A DNA stretch of 64,000 nt from NCBI RefSeq assembly GCF_018687715.1, contig NC_056758.1:24082501-24146500 (forward strand), given 5' to 3'. The first letter of the stretch is position 1. Each line of letters begins with the position of its first letter. The stretch is from Carya illinoinensis (lineage: Eukaryota > Streptophyta > Magnoliopsida > Fagales > Juglandaceae). A program made the translations under genes and the position numbers. Under the pieces are notes generated by a model. The model was given only the letters and a program-made list of their open reading frames with translations, ran no database searches and was not told the origin of the DNA. This document shows, piece after piece, positions 35,940-48,150 of this stretch.

Positions 35940-37560
35940 CACAATAGCAATATCTAGAGAAATCATCTATAAAAATCACAAAAATTTTTTTACCTCCTCT
36001 AGTAGGCCATCACATACATAACTATATCTACTCCCGATAATGTTTTCTTGTAATTTTCGTTTGCATGCATATTCTACACTTATCTATCATACCTTTAGCA
36101 TATTTAGGAATTAAATTTAAACTAACTATGTCATCAAGTCTCCTAGCATGAATATGTCCTAAATGACAATGCCATAAAGAATATGAATCAGGCATATAAG
36201 CAAAAACATTAACTTTATTATTAATATTAAGTTTGAAAATATCTCACTCAGATATCCTTTCCCCACAAAATTCCCCCGCTTTGGTCAACACAAATATATC
36301 TAACTCAAAGACGAACTTAAACCCATACATATTTAGAAGACTACCAAATACAAGATTCTTCCTAACTTAACTTCTGGTATATGATACAAATCTTTAAGAG
36401 TAAGCACTTTTCTAGAGGTGAACTCCAAATATATTATGCCTTTGCCTTTAAATGTAGTAGTGGATGAATTTCCCGTGGAGATAACACGTCCATCTTCCGC
36501 TAACTCTTACTTTTTGAACAAACTCTTGTGTTTGTACCTTATGGCTCCTGAGTCAATCCACCAAGAGTTGTCTCCTTAAAGAATATTGGCCTCAGAAATC
36601 ATGGCCAAAAAATTCTTTTTGGAGTCAGAGTTTTGTTGTTTCTTTGTAAGAAAATGGCAATCTTTTTTGTAATGGCCCAGTTTGCCACAATGGAAGCAAC
36701 TTACTCTCAATTTCTTCAGATTCTTGCCTTGGAAGTGGCTTCATTTTCTTCCAAAGTTATTATTTCCCTTTCAATTTTTATATCTGGGTTGATTGGATTG
36801 TTCGAGTTTGTGGGTCTTACCTTCCTCTACCATGTGGATATTGGATGTCTAAGAGTCATGCTCTTCCTTGCTGTCTTAGTCATGCTCTTCCTTGCTATCT
36901 TTAAGCTTGATTTCTTCTTCTATACGAAGATGTTGGCCTAGATCTTTTGGAGACAGTTCATTCTTTCTATTTTCAAACTTCTTTTGTAGTCTTTCCATAA
37001 TGGAGGAAGTTTACCAATAATGGATGAAACCGATATAGAATCATCCATTCTCATATTGTGTTGAGTAAATTGATCAAGAATATGCATAATTTCATTGAAT
37101 TTTTCAACAATAGGACTAGAGTCTATCATTTTATAACTGAAAAATTTGGTAGTTAGAATTTTCTTACTTGTAGCATCTTCTAAAAGACACTTAGCAATTT
37201 TCTTACTTGTAGCATCTTCTAAAAGATATTTAGCCTCAAGTGCATCCTTCAAATCCATGGTGGTTGCTTTGTTCTAGTAAGCATCAAACAATGTGTCAGA
37301 CATTACATTGCAAATATGTCCCTTAGAGATGTAGTTGTCTTGTTCCCATTTGATCATTCCCCAACTTTGAGCAATTGTCTCTTCCTCATTTGCAGAATGC
37401 ATAACAGTGGTTAGAACATACCCCAATTTGAGACTAGCTAAGAGAAAGTGCATGTTCTTTTGCTAGTGTAAAAAATTAGCTCTATCAAAGTGTTCAAGTT
37501 TTGTACAAACAAAATTAGACTTGAATACTCTCAAATTTTCCTATTCGACTACAAGATTAA
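35940..37560 (-). pseudogene. Ty1/copia gag-protease-integrase fragment
   Basis: On the minus strand: a copia Gag segment (PIVEKFNEIMHILDQ, KLPPLWKDYKRSLK; 37258-36938 open), a CCHC knuckle (CFHCGKLGHYKKDC, about 36703-36655), protease WWIDSGA (about 36570), a GAG-pre-integrase zinc segment LWHCHLGH...CRICMQTK (about 36170-36040) and FIDDFSRY of the integrase core (about 35975-35950). The domain order PR-INT before RT marks it as copia. RT and RNase H are absent, cut at about 35940. Numerous stops. A 45-base direct duplication in gag gives EDATSKKI twice. Confidence 0.85.
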
Positions 37561-38070
37561 GTTGTTTGTGCAATTACACAAACTAGAATAACAAGTTTTG
37601 AATAAATAAAGAACTTTTGGGAGAAATAATTTTGAGATTGGCTTATGAGATTATAAATTTGTAACCCAATAGGTCTATTTATAAATTATCAAAGGATGCC
37701 AATGAAAAGTTATAACTTTTCATGTTTATAAAATTGAACCTGTATAGGTATATATATTGCACTTGTTGCCAAATGACAACTATTGGACTTGGTCCAGCGG
37801 TCACTAGCACCTCTACCAAAAGGCCGGTTGGCAATGGCTTGAACCCCACTAGCGCACCCTTTGTTATTTACTCTTAAAATAACTTTCTGTGCACCCTATA
37901 GCTTGCTGAGCCACATGCCCAAGTCCGTGTGGAGGACCATTCTCTCGATAAATCATTAACACCCCTTCTTGGCATAAGAGTGGTTCAGACCATCGTTGTT
38001 AGGGTTAGTAGTGGTGCTTAATACCAATAAGCCATTCAACAACTATATCTCATAAAGTCAGACCCAAATT
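37561..38070. other. Possible copia 5' LTR (minus strand), not delimited
   Basis: Lies where the minus-strand copia fragment would have its 5' LTR, and continues beyond the LINE tail at 38600. No primer-binding site or LTR ends could be fixed. Confidence 0.3.
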
Positions 38071-38077
38071 ATTATAA

Positions 38078-38592
38078 CTAGGAAACTATAAGCTAAACTA
38101 GGATGCCGCCATTACAATTGAGGGACAACTGGGAATTGGGGCCATTTTGAGAGATGGTGCAGGGAGGAACATTGGTACTTTCCAAGCCAAGAGAAGCATG
38201 CTACTAGATGCTTTTAGTGGGGAGACTTATGCTATGATGATGGAGTGTTGTCTTCTGCAAGGAGATAGGCATTTCTAATTTTATACTAGAGGGAGATGCT
38301 CTATAGGTTATCAGGCTTCTAAATGGTAACTCAATCGACTGGAGCTGTGGTAGATTATTAGTTAAGGATGCCAAAAGCATACTGAATCAATTTGCTACTT
38401 GGTCAGCAGTTCATACTAAAAGAGAAGGCAACAAAGCAGCACATGTACTTGCAAAGAATGCCCTTACCCTTTCTGAAGATTTGTTAGAACTTGAAGAAAC
38501 TCCAAATCGTGTTCTACATATTGTAAGAAATGAGATGTTTGTAATCACTTGTTAGATAAATGAAATGAAATGTTTTTCTTCCAAAAAAAAAA
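38078..38592 (+). mobile_element. 5'-truncated LINE tail (RNase H domain)
   Basis: Begins near the end of ORF2 with YKLN(stop)DAAI, then GAILRDGAGRNIGTFQ, GETYAMM and EGDAL-like RNase H motifs, a frameshift near 38270, the end HVLAKNALTLSEDLLEL, a short 3' UTR and poly(A) at 38583-38593. Flanked by ATTATAA at 38071-38077 and 38593-38599, a short target-site duplication. It differs clearly from the LINE at 6315, so it is another subfamily. Confidence 0.8.
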
Positions 38593-38599
38593 ATTATAA

Positions 38600-39248
38600 A
38601 CTATCCATAATTTCTCTCTTTCCAAAATAATTCATAACTTCCAAAATAAATCCCAAAATATTATTAAATATAATATATAATAATTTTGAAAATATTTCCA
38701 AGAATATGAATACAATTTTTTATCATTTTTATTCCTAAAGTAAGTCCATATTTTGATATTCGCAACTTTATTTCAAGAAAATATCACTATGAAAATTGAG
38801 TTAAAGTGACCTTAAGGAGTTGGATGCATGATAACATCATGTTCTTAACGAGATACTACCCCTTAACTAATTGCCCAAGGATGATATATATAGCAAATCC
38901 ATTGGTCAATTGGGGAAAATGTGCTTAATGATCAAAACCTATAAGTTGCTAAGTACAAGACTTACATTTAATTAGCAAAATCAACTGCCAAGTTGAAGAA
39001 GAAATTAATATCCTTGGCAAAAACTCAGCAACTAAGAGGGGGGAATATGCCTGAGGCAATCATATAGCCTTGAGCATAAAATTAGCTATTGTATTTTTTG
39101 CAAACTATGTGGGTGGAAAATATTGCAATAATTGTGGTCAATGCTAAATCTCACTGGAAGTTTGATGTTGAGATGAGTTATTTTCGACCACTTAGTGGTG
39201 AATGAAATTGGAAAAAATTAGTTATTTGCGGTGAGGCAACCTATTAAT
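38600..39248. other. AT-rich, no gene seen
   Basis: No open frame with motifs. Probably continuation of the copia LTR on the left side, then unassigned sequence up to the Tat element. Confidence 0.35.
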
Positions 39249-39721
39249 TGAGAATATCTTGTTTGGAGGGCCGAATGGTCCCTCATAAATAGTAGGCCGA
39301 ACCCACAACCAAGAAAGGCCTATGGAGTAAAGAGCCCAAGGCTTGAGACCCAAGAGGATGGGGCCTCTTGCCATAATGCACCAATACGTAATTCAATTCT
39401 GCCCGTCATTAATGACGAAATGGGCAATGACGGGCAGGATTATGATTGGCGTGATAGCGCCCACGATACTTGCTTGGGGTATTACTTCCCTCAGTGTAAT
39501 GACTAAATTGGAGCTTCCCAACAAAAGACAAAGAAGATCAAGCCACGAGCAAGTCCTCTCACAACAAACCCATTCATATAAATTGAGGTCAACAGCCCTG
39601 CCTGAGGTAACTTCTAAACTCCATATATTTAAAATACTTTTCAAAATACATACTACCTTAGGCATCAAAGGTGACCCTAGACACACCCAACCCCATCTAC
39701 TCTTTTATTGCTAGTTGCTGG
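39249..39721 (+). mobile_element. 5' LTR of Tat element
   Basis: Matches 55288-55739 across CACAACCAAGAAAGGCC, GGGGTATTA(C/T)TTCCC, GAGGTAACTTCTAAACTC and AAAATACTTTTC blocks. It contains a TATA-like CATATAAAT (about 39575) typical of LTR promoters. The exact 3' end is uncertain by about 10 bases. A TGGCG string follows, possibly the remnant of a primer-binding site. Confidence 0.75.
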
Positions 39722-40740
39722 CGAAAAGGTGCAGGAGAAGGCCAGTATGATAGGAGACGAGACAAGGGTTCATCTTCTCAAAACCCCATCTACTCTTGAA
39801 CGTGCTGTCTAGAAGAGAGGAATGCACATGGGAGGATGGCAATAGAAATTGGAGAAATTTCCATTTTTGCACCTACCACCAAGTAGAAGGGCACAGAATG
39901 AATGATTGCTACACCCTAAAAAAGAAGATAGAGACAATGATGAAAAATGGGGAGTTGGAGTAGTCAGTCGCTCAGCATTTAACACCCAAAGGGCAATCTT
40001 CAGGCCAGAGAAGGGAGCCAATTCAGAGGCCACACAAAAGTGAAAGCCCAAAACGACATCGAACTATGTGGGGGGAAATCCCAAGGACATCCATTACCAA
40101 AGCACGGCTAAGGACAATGCTCTTTTATGTGAGATCCAGACGATAGTAGGAGGATTTGCCAAAGATGTCTCCACTTCCTCCAGTAGAAAAGCGTATGCGT
40201 GGAGGGCCAGATACAAGGAAGTCTTCTCGGCGGAGAGGCCCCCAAAGCAAGCCAAGAACAAGAAAACAGTGACCATACTTATGGCGATGAAGACTATGAA
40301 AGGGTTATGTACCCCATGATGACACGCCATTGGTAACATTGCTAGTCGCCAACTATACCACCAGAAGGATTTTAATCAACAATAGTAGTTCGACTAACAT
40401 CCTTTTCTGGGATGCCTTTACAAAAATAGGGATCGACCCAAGCCACTGAACTCATCACCCACACCGCTTAAGGGATTCTTAGGAGATACAGTTCAACCCA
40501 TGGGCACCATAACGCTTCTCATCTCTACTAGCAAAGGACCTTGCACCGTCGCCACCATTACTAATTTTCTGGTGGTGAGGGCTCCTTCCTCTTATAACGC
40601 TATTCTTGGACGCCTGACCCTGAATAGCTAGAAGGTCGTGGCCTCCACTATCCACCTAAGAATGAAGTTCCCAATGAAGGCAGGCATATGAGAAGTCCGT
40701 GGTGAGTAGGTACTAGCACGAGAGTGCTATGTGCAATAGC
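39722..40740 (+). pseudogene. Tat gag C-terminus and protease (broken)
   Basis: Gag is represented by its conserved C-terminal zinc-like segment CTYHQVEGHRMNDCYTLKKK (about 39868-39927), followed by a poorly conserved hinge. Protease: DDTPLVTLLVANYTTRRILI then INNSSSTNILFWDAF (about 40375-40420). In the family the active site reads (V/I)DxGSS, so the catalytic Asp is changed to Asn. The end LNS...EVR and ARECYVQ-like text reaches about 40740. Gag's N-terminal part appears to be missing, as only about 130 bases lie between the LTR and the zinc segment. Confidence 0.75.
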
Positions 40741-40899
40741 TCAAAAATGGAGGAAAAGACAAGTGGATAGCGGAAAGCTCAAATTCTGGTGAAGTGCTGC
40801 CATCGCCACCGCCACTTGAGGTCTTTGACTGCGAGGTGGAAACGAGAGATGAGCATAATCTAAAGCAAGTTGAGGCTTAGACCTATACCATCCTGAGGC

Positions 40900-42120
40900 T
40901 ATCGAGAGGATAGGGACAAGAATGGAGCCTAAAATAAGGCAACAGTTAAAACAACTCCTGATTGAACACAAAGACGTGTTCATTTAAAGTCATGAAGACA
41001 TGCTTGGGATAGAGAATGAAGTCATAGAGTATCATCTTCGTGTAAGTCTAAAGGCCAAGAAGGTCCAACGCAAGCAAAGGAGCTTCAGTACAGCGAAGTA
41101 CGTGGCCATAGTCAAGGAAGTTGATCGCCTGCTAGCTGCGGGGTTTATCAAAGAAGCCCATTACCCTGAATGGTTGTTCAACGTAGTGTTGGTAAAGAAG
41201 TCAAACGACAAGTGGAGGATATTTGTTAACGTCACCAACTTGAATAGAATGTGTCTGAAAGACATCTTCCCTTGCCTTGTATGGATTTGATAGTAGACTC
41301 CACGATTGGACATCGCATGCTAAGCTACATGGATACCTACTCGGGATACAACTAGATCCAGATGAACCTAGTCGATGAACAGAAGACATTATTCATAATG
41401 GATCATGGGTTCTATTGCTATCTAGTTATGCCTTTTGGACTAAAAAACGCTGGGGCTATTGTTCTTAGGCTAGTGAATTACATGTTCAAGAAGTAGAAGG
41501 CCAAAACATGGAGGTTTACATAGACGATCTGCTTGTAAAAAGCAAAGAACCTGAGCAACGTATAGCCAACCTGTAAGAAGCTTTCGTTGTCCTCCAGTGC
41601 TACAAGATGAAGCTTAACTCAGCCAAATGTGCCTGCGGTGTAGGTTCAATCAATTTCCTCGATTTCATGGTCTTCAAAATAGGGATAGAGGCCAACCAAG
41701 AAAAGATCAAGGTGATAATGGACATGAAGCCACCTTGGAACATAAACAAGGTTTAGAGGCTAACCGAATGAGTAGTAGTGCTCAATATATTTGTCTCTAG
41801 ATCCATGGACAAGTGCTTGCCTTTTTTCAAGGTGTTGCAAAAGGCTCAATCCTGGAACATTGAATCCAACTAGGCACTTGAAAAGTTAAAGGAGTTTCTA
41901 TCCAACCTGTTGTTTCTAAGTCAGGCAAGGCAATGGGAGAATACTTTTATATATCAATCTCCCCTAACACAATCTCAGTGTCTTTGGTGAGAGAGGAGAA
42001 AGGTACCCAAAGGCGGGTGTACTACACAAGGCTGAGCCTTTAGAATAGCCAAGGCATGTTATCCTAGGATGGACATCCTAGCATTTAAGCTATGACGGCC
42101 ACCCGATGACTAAGGCCATA
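40900..42120 (+). pseudogene. Tat reverse transcriptase (broken)
   Basis: Starts around MEPKIRQQLKQLLIEHKDVF. Open 41000-41290 contains YHLRVSLKAKKVQRKQR, DRLLAAGFIKEA and YPEWLFNVVLVKKSNDKWR. Then YMDTYSGYN, LVMPFGLKNAGA and the catalytic YIDD (41517-41528) in another frame, followed by SKEPEQ, LNSAKCACGV and FLDFMV. Stops at about 40985, 41356 and 41494 and frameshifts near 41270 and 41500. The connection domain up to about 42120 is heavily decayed. Confidence 0.85.
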
Positions 42121-42299
42121 TTTTCAAGCTCAACCAATCAAGGTTTTAACGTAGGCCCCCTTAAAGAAAGCACTCCAAAAACTAGACGCCTCTGGGTGCC
42201 TCTTGAATTGGTTGGTCGACTTAAGCAAATTCCATCGAATACTTTCCTTAGAATTAGCCATGCTCACTAGCCTCCTAGAGGAAATCCAAGCTACACCGA

Positions 42300-42400
42300 T
42301 AAGGAAGCCCTGACAAATCTTCGTTGATGGCTTGTCCTGCCGGACTGGCCGAGGAGTAGGGTTGCATATAATGATTGATTCCGAAGAAGAGTACTTCTAT
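42300..42400 (+). pseudogene. Tat RNase H, N-terminal piece
   Basis: Reads QIFVDGLSCRTGRGVGLHIM then IDSEEEYFY and stops at 42400, where a solo LTR interrupts the codon run. It continues at 44506. Confidence 0.85.
42396..42400. repeat. Target-site duplication TCTAT, left
   Basis: Identical to 44501-44505. Removing the LTR and one copy rejoins the RNase H frame as EYFYAIEYEALL-type text. Confidence 0.93.
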
Positions 42401-44500
42401 TGTGACAACCCGCTTTTACGTGTATTTTCACTGAAGGGTTGTTTTTAATTTAATTAATATATTTATTTATTTATTTTAAATTACTTCATTTTAAATTGGT
42501 TTTTTTATTTATTTGATACGGTGTTTAATTTATTTAGTCGTTTTATGGTTTTTAATCTCGTTTTCGGCGGATCTGTTTTGTTTTCCGGAGTGAGGATTGG
42601 ACCTCATTTCTTCCCTCCATCTCTTCTTTTCCCTTTTTTCTTTTTCTATTTTTCTCTTTTCTTTCTTTTTTATTTTTTTCTTTTTCTTTTTCTCTTCCTT
42701 TTCCCTCCCCTCCCGCGCGATCTCTCCCCCCCCCCGGTCCGTCTCTCTCTCTCTCCTCTCCTTCACGCCAGAAGCTTCATCTGCCCAGACCCACCGCCGC
42801 CAGTCACTGTGTGGCACACCACCCCCACCAAAATCTTTCCCTCCCTCCGGTGAACCACCCCACAAAATTCCACCACCAACGGAGCCGCCGTTTAGCCGGA
42901 AAAGGCCCATCAAGCTACACGATTTTTGCTCCGATCTGCCGCCGTCGCTCCACCTCCAGCCACCACCTCTTCACCACTTCATCACTGACTCCTTGCCGTC
43001 CTAACCCACCCATTTCTGGCCTCTAACAACCACCAGAACAGCTCCCACGAGCTATTTTCCGTTTTGGACATTTCGGCCCTTCCTCCGCCACCCACGGCCA
43101 AACTCCACTCCCTTTAGCTTCATAAACATCCTTAGATCATTTCCTATCAATCCCGAGCCTTAGTTTGTCCCCGTTCAAAAGTGGGTATTTTACAACCCAC
43201 GGCCACAGTGAAATTTCACTGTTACGTTGCTTTCCTTCCGCCGTTTGCAACGCCGCGAGCTTTCTAAAAATACCATATAGAGCTGTAAGTATTTTCCAAA
43301 CTCTAATTTTAGATTTAAATATATTTTACTCTTACAATAAATATTTATCTGTTGGTTGGCTGATTCCGGACTGAGTCCAAGGAGTTCGGGGGTCGGATGG
43401 ATTGAGGACGGAGTGTTTGGTTTTGGTTGTTTGTGGTTGCTTGATTATTTGAGCCATGAGGCGTGAGTTGCATATTGTGTTTATGTGCATTTTGTTTTAA
43501 TCGAGAAAATCCCGTTTTATTGGCGTAAATGGTTTTTGTGTGCATGTGTCTCACGAGCCCAAGCCGGGATAGGTTATTATCTCGGTGAAGCTCCTCTGGT
43601 CACTCGGGAGTGGATAATACTGAGTGACATCCCCTGGGTTGTCGCAGGGCGACGACCGGATCGCACGATACGGTAATGCTGTCGTGTCGACTCCGTGGTC
43701 CCTAGAGTAGCGGGGACTAGAGGATGGCCTGGCCAGGTACGCGCAGGGCGCGAGTCTGGGCATCACTCGTTTAGGTGTCACATGCATAGTCGTTACCTGC
43801 GGTGTGGCACAGAGCCAGGGTGTGCGGATGATCCCTAGGGGAGATCATGGTGCATGTATAACCGGATTGTTTTTATGGTTTTCGGATGTGGGCCATTTTC
43901 TGGGAAAATGGCGAGGTTTGGTTTTCGAGGCTTCTGATCCATTTTCTGGAAAAATGGTGGTTTGGGCCATTATCTGGGATAATGGCGAGGCTTGGTTTTA
44001 AGGATATGTTTTTGTGGGCCAAATGGGTTTTTTGGCGTGCATGGAAAAATTATGATTTTATGGCGCATATGCATGGATTTTCTTTAATGCATATTGTTTG
44101 AGTTTTATATGTTTTTATCTAGTGGTGTTTGGAGTTTACTTACCTGCAGCACCATTTTTGGTTCCGTAGATTTTGGTGCAGAGTTCGAGGAGGAGGAGGA
44201 GGCTGAGCCCGAGGATGCGGCTCTGCCAGAGTTCTGAGTGGAGTTTATGTTTTCTTTTTGGCTTTGATATTATATTTGTGTTTTGTAATATTCTATTCTA
44301 TATGTTTTGAACAGCTTTGCATTAAACAAGAAAATTTCTGGTAATTAGTTATTGACTTTGCTATCCGCTGCGTGTTTCTCGTGCACATTCGTTGCTTATA
44401 CACACACTTGGCACACGTCGATAGGGTGGTGACCCGTGATGTCATCATCCGGACGTCTCAATTTTCCCGTGTCCGTGCGTGGGGATTTGGGGGCGTCACA
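42401..44500 (+). mobile_element. Family A solo LTR, 2100 bases
   Basis: TGTGACAACCCGC start, GGGGGCGTCACA end, no internal gypsy sequence. Perfect 5-base duplication TCTAT at 42396-42400 and 44501-44505. Colinear with the 3' LTR at 1493-3514, including the pyrimidine tract (about 42605-42700) and GA-rich block near 44188. It lies inside the Tat RNase H coding region. Confidence 0.95.
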
Positions 44501-44505
44501 TCTAT
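44501..44505. repeat. Target-site duplication TCTAT, right
   Basis: Identical to 42396-42400, directly after the terminal CACA of the solo LTR. Confidence 0.93.
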
Positions 44506-44840
44506 GCAATAGAGTACGAAGCATTACTGGTAGGACTCACCGTGGTTGAAGTGCTAGGGGCAAAAGAGGTTGATATAAGAGCCTACTGCCAGGTGGTCGT
44601 CAATCAATTCATAGGGAAGTACAAGGCGAAAGGTGAGAAACTAAAAATATACCTACAACTAGTATGGGAAAAGTGTGACCATTTCCAATACTTCAATATC
44701 AAACAAATACCACGAGAGGAAAATTGGAATGTAAACTAGCACAAAGCACCTTAGGCATGGAAGAATCTACCCTACCATGGGAAGTGGCGGCCAAGGAGTT
44801 AGAAATTCCTGCCAACAGGATTGAAGTCTCAGAAGTAAGA
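44506..44840 (+). pseudogene. Tat RNase H, C-terminal piece
   Basis: YAIEYEALLVGLTVVEVLGA, a substituted QVVVNQFIGKYKAKGEK block and FNIKQIPREEN, the end of a Tat-type RNase H, open to about 44737 and then shifted into LGMEESTLPWEV. Continuation of 42300-42400. Confidence 0.87.
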
Positions 44841-45258
44841 CCATAGTGCCAAAGTGGGCACTAGACGTGATCGAGTACCTATACGCCAGAGAACTCTCCA
44901 ACGAAAAATGGGAGCCGAGAAAGGTTAAGAACAAATCAACACGTTACACCCTAATAGACGGGGTGTTATACAAGCAAGGTTTCTTTGCCCCCTCTCTTGA
45001 GGTGCGTCTCATTGGAAAAAGCGTGGTATATATTGGCGAAAATACATGAAGGAGTGTATAGGAATCACTCCGATAGGAGAGCCCTGACAAGGAAAGTCAT
45101 GAGGGCAAGTTATTACTGGCCACACGCTCTCAAAGACGTGGAACAATTTGTCATAAAATGCACACAGTGTCACGTATTTGCACCTGTACCACATTGCCCA
45201 CAAAAGGAACTAACGTCAATCATATCACCTCAATCCCCTATCCCCAAGCAAACGAGGT
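44841..45258 (+). pseudogene. Tat integrase zinc-binding segment
   Basis: KNKSTRYTLIDGVLYKQGFF then, after a frameshift near 45005, HEGVYRNHS...VMRASYYWP...CTQCHVFAP, the H-H-C-C domain, and KELTSIISP. The hAT-like element sits just downstream, and about a dozen residues usually found before the integrase core are missing. Confidence 0.85.
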
Positions 45259-45266
45259 GTAAGGTT

Positions 45267-45813
45267 CAAAGTTTTAAATATTGTATTGTACCAGCTGAAA
45301 TGGCCAAAGTTTATCGTGCCAGAACTATAATTGGCATGGGGGAGGTCTGCATTTCATACTGGGTCAAATGCTAGCCATTTTAGTGTTTCAATCAATATCG
45401 GCCGATTTTTTGGTGTTTCGGCTAGTATGTAAATTTTGGTATGAAATATAAAAGCAGGGGGCATGGCGATTATGTAATTAAAGTGAGAGGCGAGGGCTTT
45501 TCCGTAAATTGAAACTCAAACTTAAGGCCATTTTTTATTTCTCATTTTTTCATAACCTTAAGGTTCAAAGAGATGAACAAGGGATGAGCCAACAATGTGA
45601 TGAGATCATGAGAGATTCCTCAAGGTTTTCCGATGCCATATGAGCCATCTAAAGGGTCCTCAAAACTGTCCTGGAGAGTTAGTTTTATATATATAATTAA
45701 TTTATCTATATATAGACTATCCCAAAACAACACACTGAAATGGTATCGATACTGAAATATTTCATCCCAGTGCCTCAACTGAAACGGTCTTTAGAACGAT
45801 ATTCAAAATTTTG
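45267..45813. mobile_element. hAT-like non-autonomous element, 547 bases
   Basis: Imperfect terminal inverted repeats CAAAGTTTTAAATATTGT and (reverse complement of the right end) CAAAATTTTGAATATCGT. Flanked by GTAAGGTT at 45259-45266 and 45814-45821, an 8-base duplication (10 bases if CA is counted outside). Removing it and one duplication gives RGVRFIVVTMDYFTKW, the expected integrase text. No coding capacity. The 8-base duplication suggests hAT; a Mutator-like origin with 9-10 bases is the alternative. Confidence 0.8.
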
Positions 45814-46245
45814 GTAAGGTTCATAGTTGTTACCATGGATTACTTTACCAAGTGGGTGGAAGTAGAAACTTTGGCTACAATCACGGCAAACAACATCACC
45901 AAGTTCCTATGGAAAACCTTCGTATGCCAATTTGGCTTCCCTCGAAATATAATTTTAGACAACAAACGACAATTTGACTTTAGTCACTATCACGACTGGT
46001 GCAAAAAATTGAGAATCAAATTTAACTATTCCTCCCCAGGCTAACCACAAGCCAACGGGCAAGTCAAGGCGACCAACAAAATCTTGCTTGGGATTCTGAA
46101 GAAGAAGCTAACAGATAAAGGAACTTCTAGGAGTCTTGTGGGCATACCAGACCACCATCAGGACACTGATGGGAGAATCCCTTTTGCCTTGACCTATGCG
46201 AGTGAGGCAGTTATACCAGTGGAAGTCAGGATGCCCAACTATAGA
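45814..46245 (+). pseudogene. Tat integrase catalytic core, first part
   Basis: VRFIVVTMDYFTKWVEVETL holds the first catalytic Asp. LDNKRQFD stands where (S)DNGxQF is usual. NGQVKATNK (about 46056-46082) has Lys in place of the catalytic Glu of GQxE. Ends SEAVIPVEVRMPNYR and is cut at 46245 by the reversed solo LTR. Confidence 0.87.
46241..46245. repeat. Target-site duplication ATAGA, left
   Basis: Pairs with ACAGA at 51162-51166 with one change. Removing the LTR restores MPNYRVQHFD in the integrase. Confidence 0.8.
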
Positions 46246-47130
46246 TGTGATACCCCCAGATTCTATTTGGGATTGGACAAACTCTAAAGTACTGGAACAT
46301 ATAACACAAGTTTACCTGCCCCTATTCATGACAAATAAAGATGCAATGCAATTAGCATGCATCTCGCAATATGTAATATTCTTAGCGCATAATTTTTGTC
46401 TTGAAGTAATACTATGCACTAAATAAGATATATCCCAAAATATTGAAACATAATTCATAAAGTGAATGTGATAAATGTTCAAGATTACAGCATAAGTTCA
46501 AAAGGTCTGTAATCATGAGAGTAGCTCACGTGACTCAATCAAAGATGCCATAATACTAACGAAATCAACTAAAAGTAGGAACAAAATCAACTACTAGATT
46601 AATCCATCGAGTAGCTCATGTGACTCAATCAAAGATGCCATAATACTAACGATAAATCGGAGCATTAAGGCTATGAGCTCTATGTTGTGCCATCACTGTC
46701 TAATTGACTATCTCCAGTTGATCTACTTTTGGTGCGCCTCCTGATCCTAACACATGGTCTATCATTCCGGGAGCAATTGTAGTTGAGACTACTACACTGA
46801 TTATAAATCTCAACAAGTTAACAAACAACTTAAACTAAGAGTTTAAAGACGCATGCATGACAGTTTAAGCATGAACACAAAATATGAGCATGAGTAAACT
46901 TGACGTGACATGAAAATAGAATGAGATGTACTAACATGACTTGAACTAACTTGCTGTGGAATAAACATGACAAAAACCTAAAAGTAAAACTGAACATGAA
47001 CGTAAACTGAACTGAGACTGAACATGAACTAAACTTGAACTAAATGTGAACTGAACTAAAACTGAACATAAACTAGACTAGAAATGAACATGACTAAACG
47101 TGAAATTGAACATGAATTGAATGTGAAACT

Positions 47131-48150
47131 AAAATGAATCTAACAATCAAAATGATTTCGTCAGTTATTTAATCAGGAATAGTAAACAATCAAAATGATT
47201 ATGCCCAACGTATTTGGTCAGAGATACTTAGACAATCAAAATGATTACACCAAAAGTATTTTAAATGAGATATATTAACAATCAGAATAATTACGCCAAA
47301 AGTACCTAGTAATATTCCAACAATCAGAATGATTATACCATGAGCAGTTGAGTAGAGGTATTCTAACAATCAAAATAATTACACTAGAACTACCTCGCAT
47401 GAATTATTAATGGAGATACTCGGATAATTATAGTGATTACATCACGAGTATCCCAAGCATGACTGATTAAAAAATATTATTTTCCAAACACTCTGTACTC
47501 GAGACACGACATGACTTGAATCGAGATGACAAACATCATGACATAATGTAACATAACATGTATGTGAGATGAATGAAATGGAATAACGTGAAACAGCTAA
47601 ACATTTCATGATATAACGTATAACATTTCGTGACATAACATAAAATGAATCTAACAATCAAAATGATTTCGTCAGTTATTTAATCAGGAATAGTAAACAA
47701 TCAAAATGATTATGCCCAGCGTATTTGGTCAGAGATACTTAGACAATCAAAATGATTACACTAAGAGTATTTTAAATGAGATACATTAACAATCAGAATA
47801 ATTATGCCAAAAGTACCTAATAATATTCCAACAATCAAAATGATTATACCATGAGCAGTTGAGTAGAGGTATTCTAACAATCAAAATAATTACACTAGAA
47901 CTACCTTGCATGAATTATTAATGGAGATACTCGGATAATTATAGTGATTACATCACGAGTATCTCAAGCATGACTGATTAAAAAATATTATTTTCCAGAC
48001 ACTGTACTCCAGACACGACATGACTTGAATCGAGATGACAAACATCATGACATAATGTAACATAACATGTATGTGAGATGAATGAAATGGAATAACGTGA
48101 AATAGCTAAACATTTCATGATATAACATATAACATTTCGTGATATAACAT
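47131..48150 (-). repeat. Array with a 511-base tandem duplication inside the reversed LTR
   Basis: 47131-47641 is repeated directly from 47642 to about 48150 with only scattered differences. Each copy contains a series of CAATCAAAATGATTA-type cores, the reverse-strand form of the core found in 12391-12965. The duplication therefore arose within an LTR that already held the short array. Confidence 0.9.
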
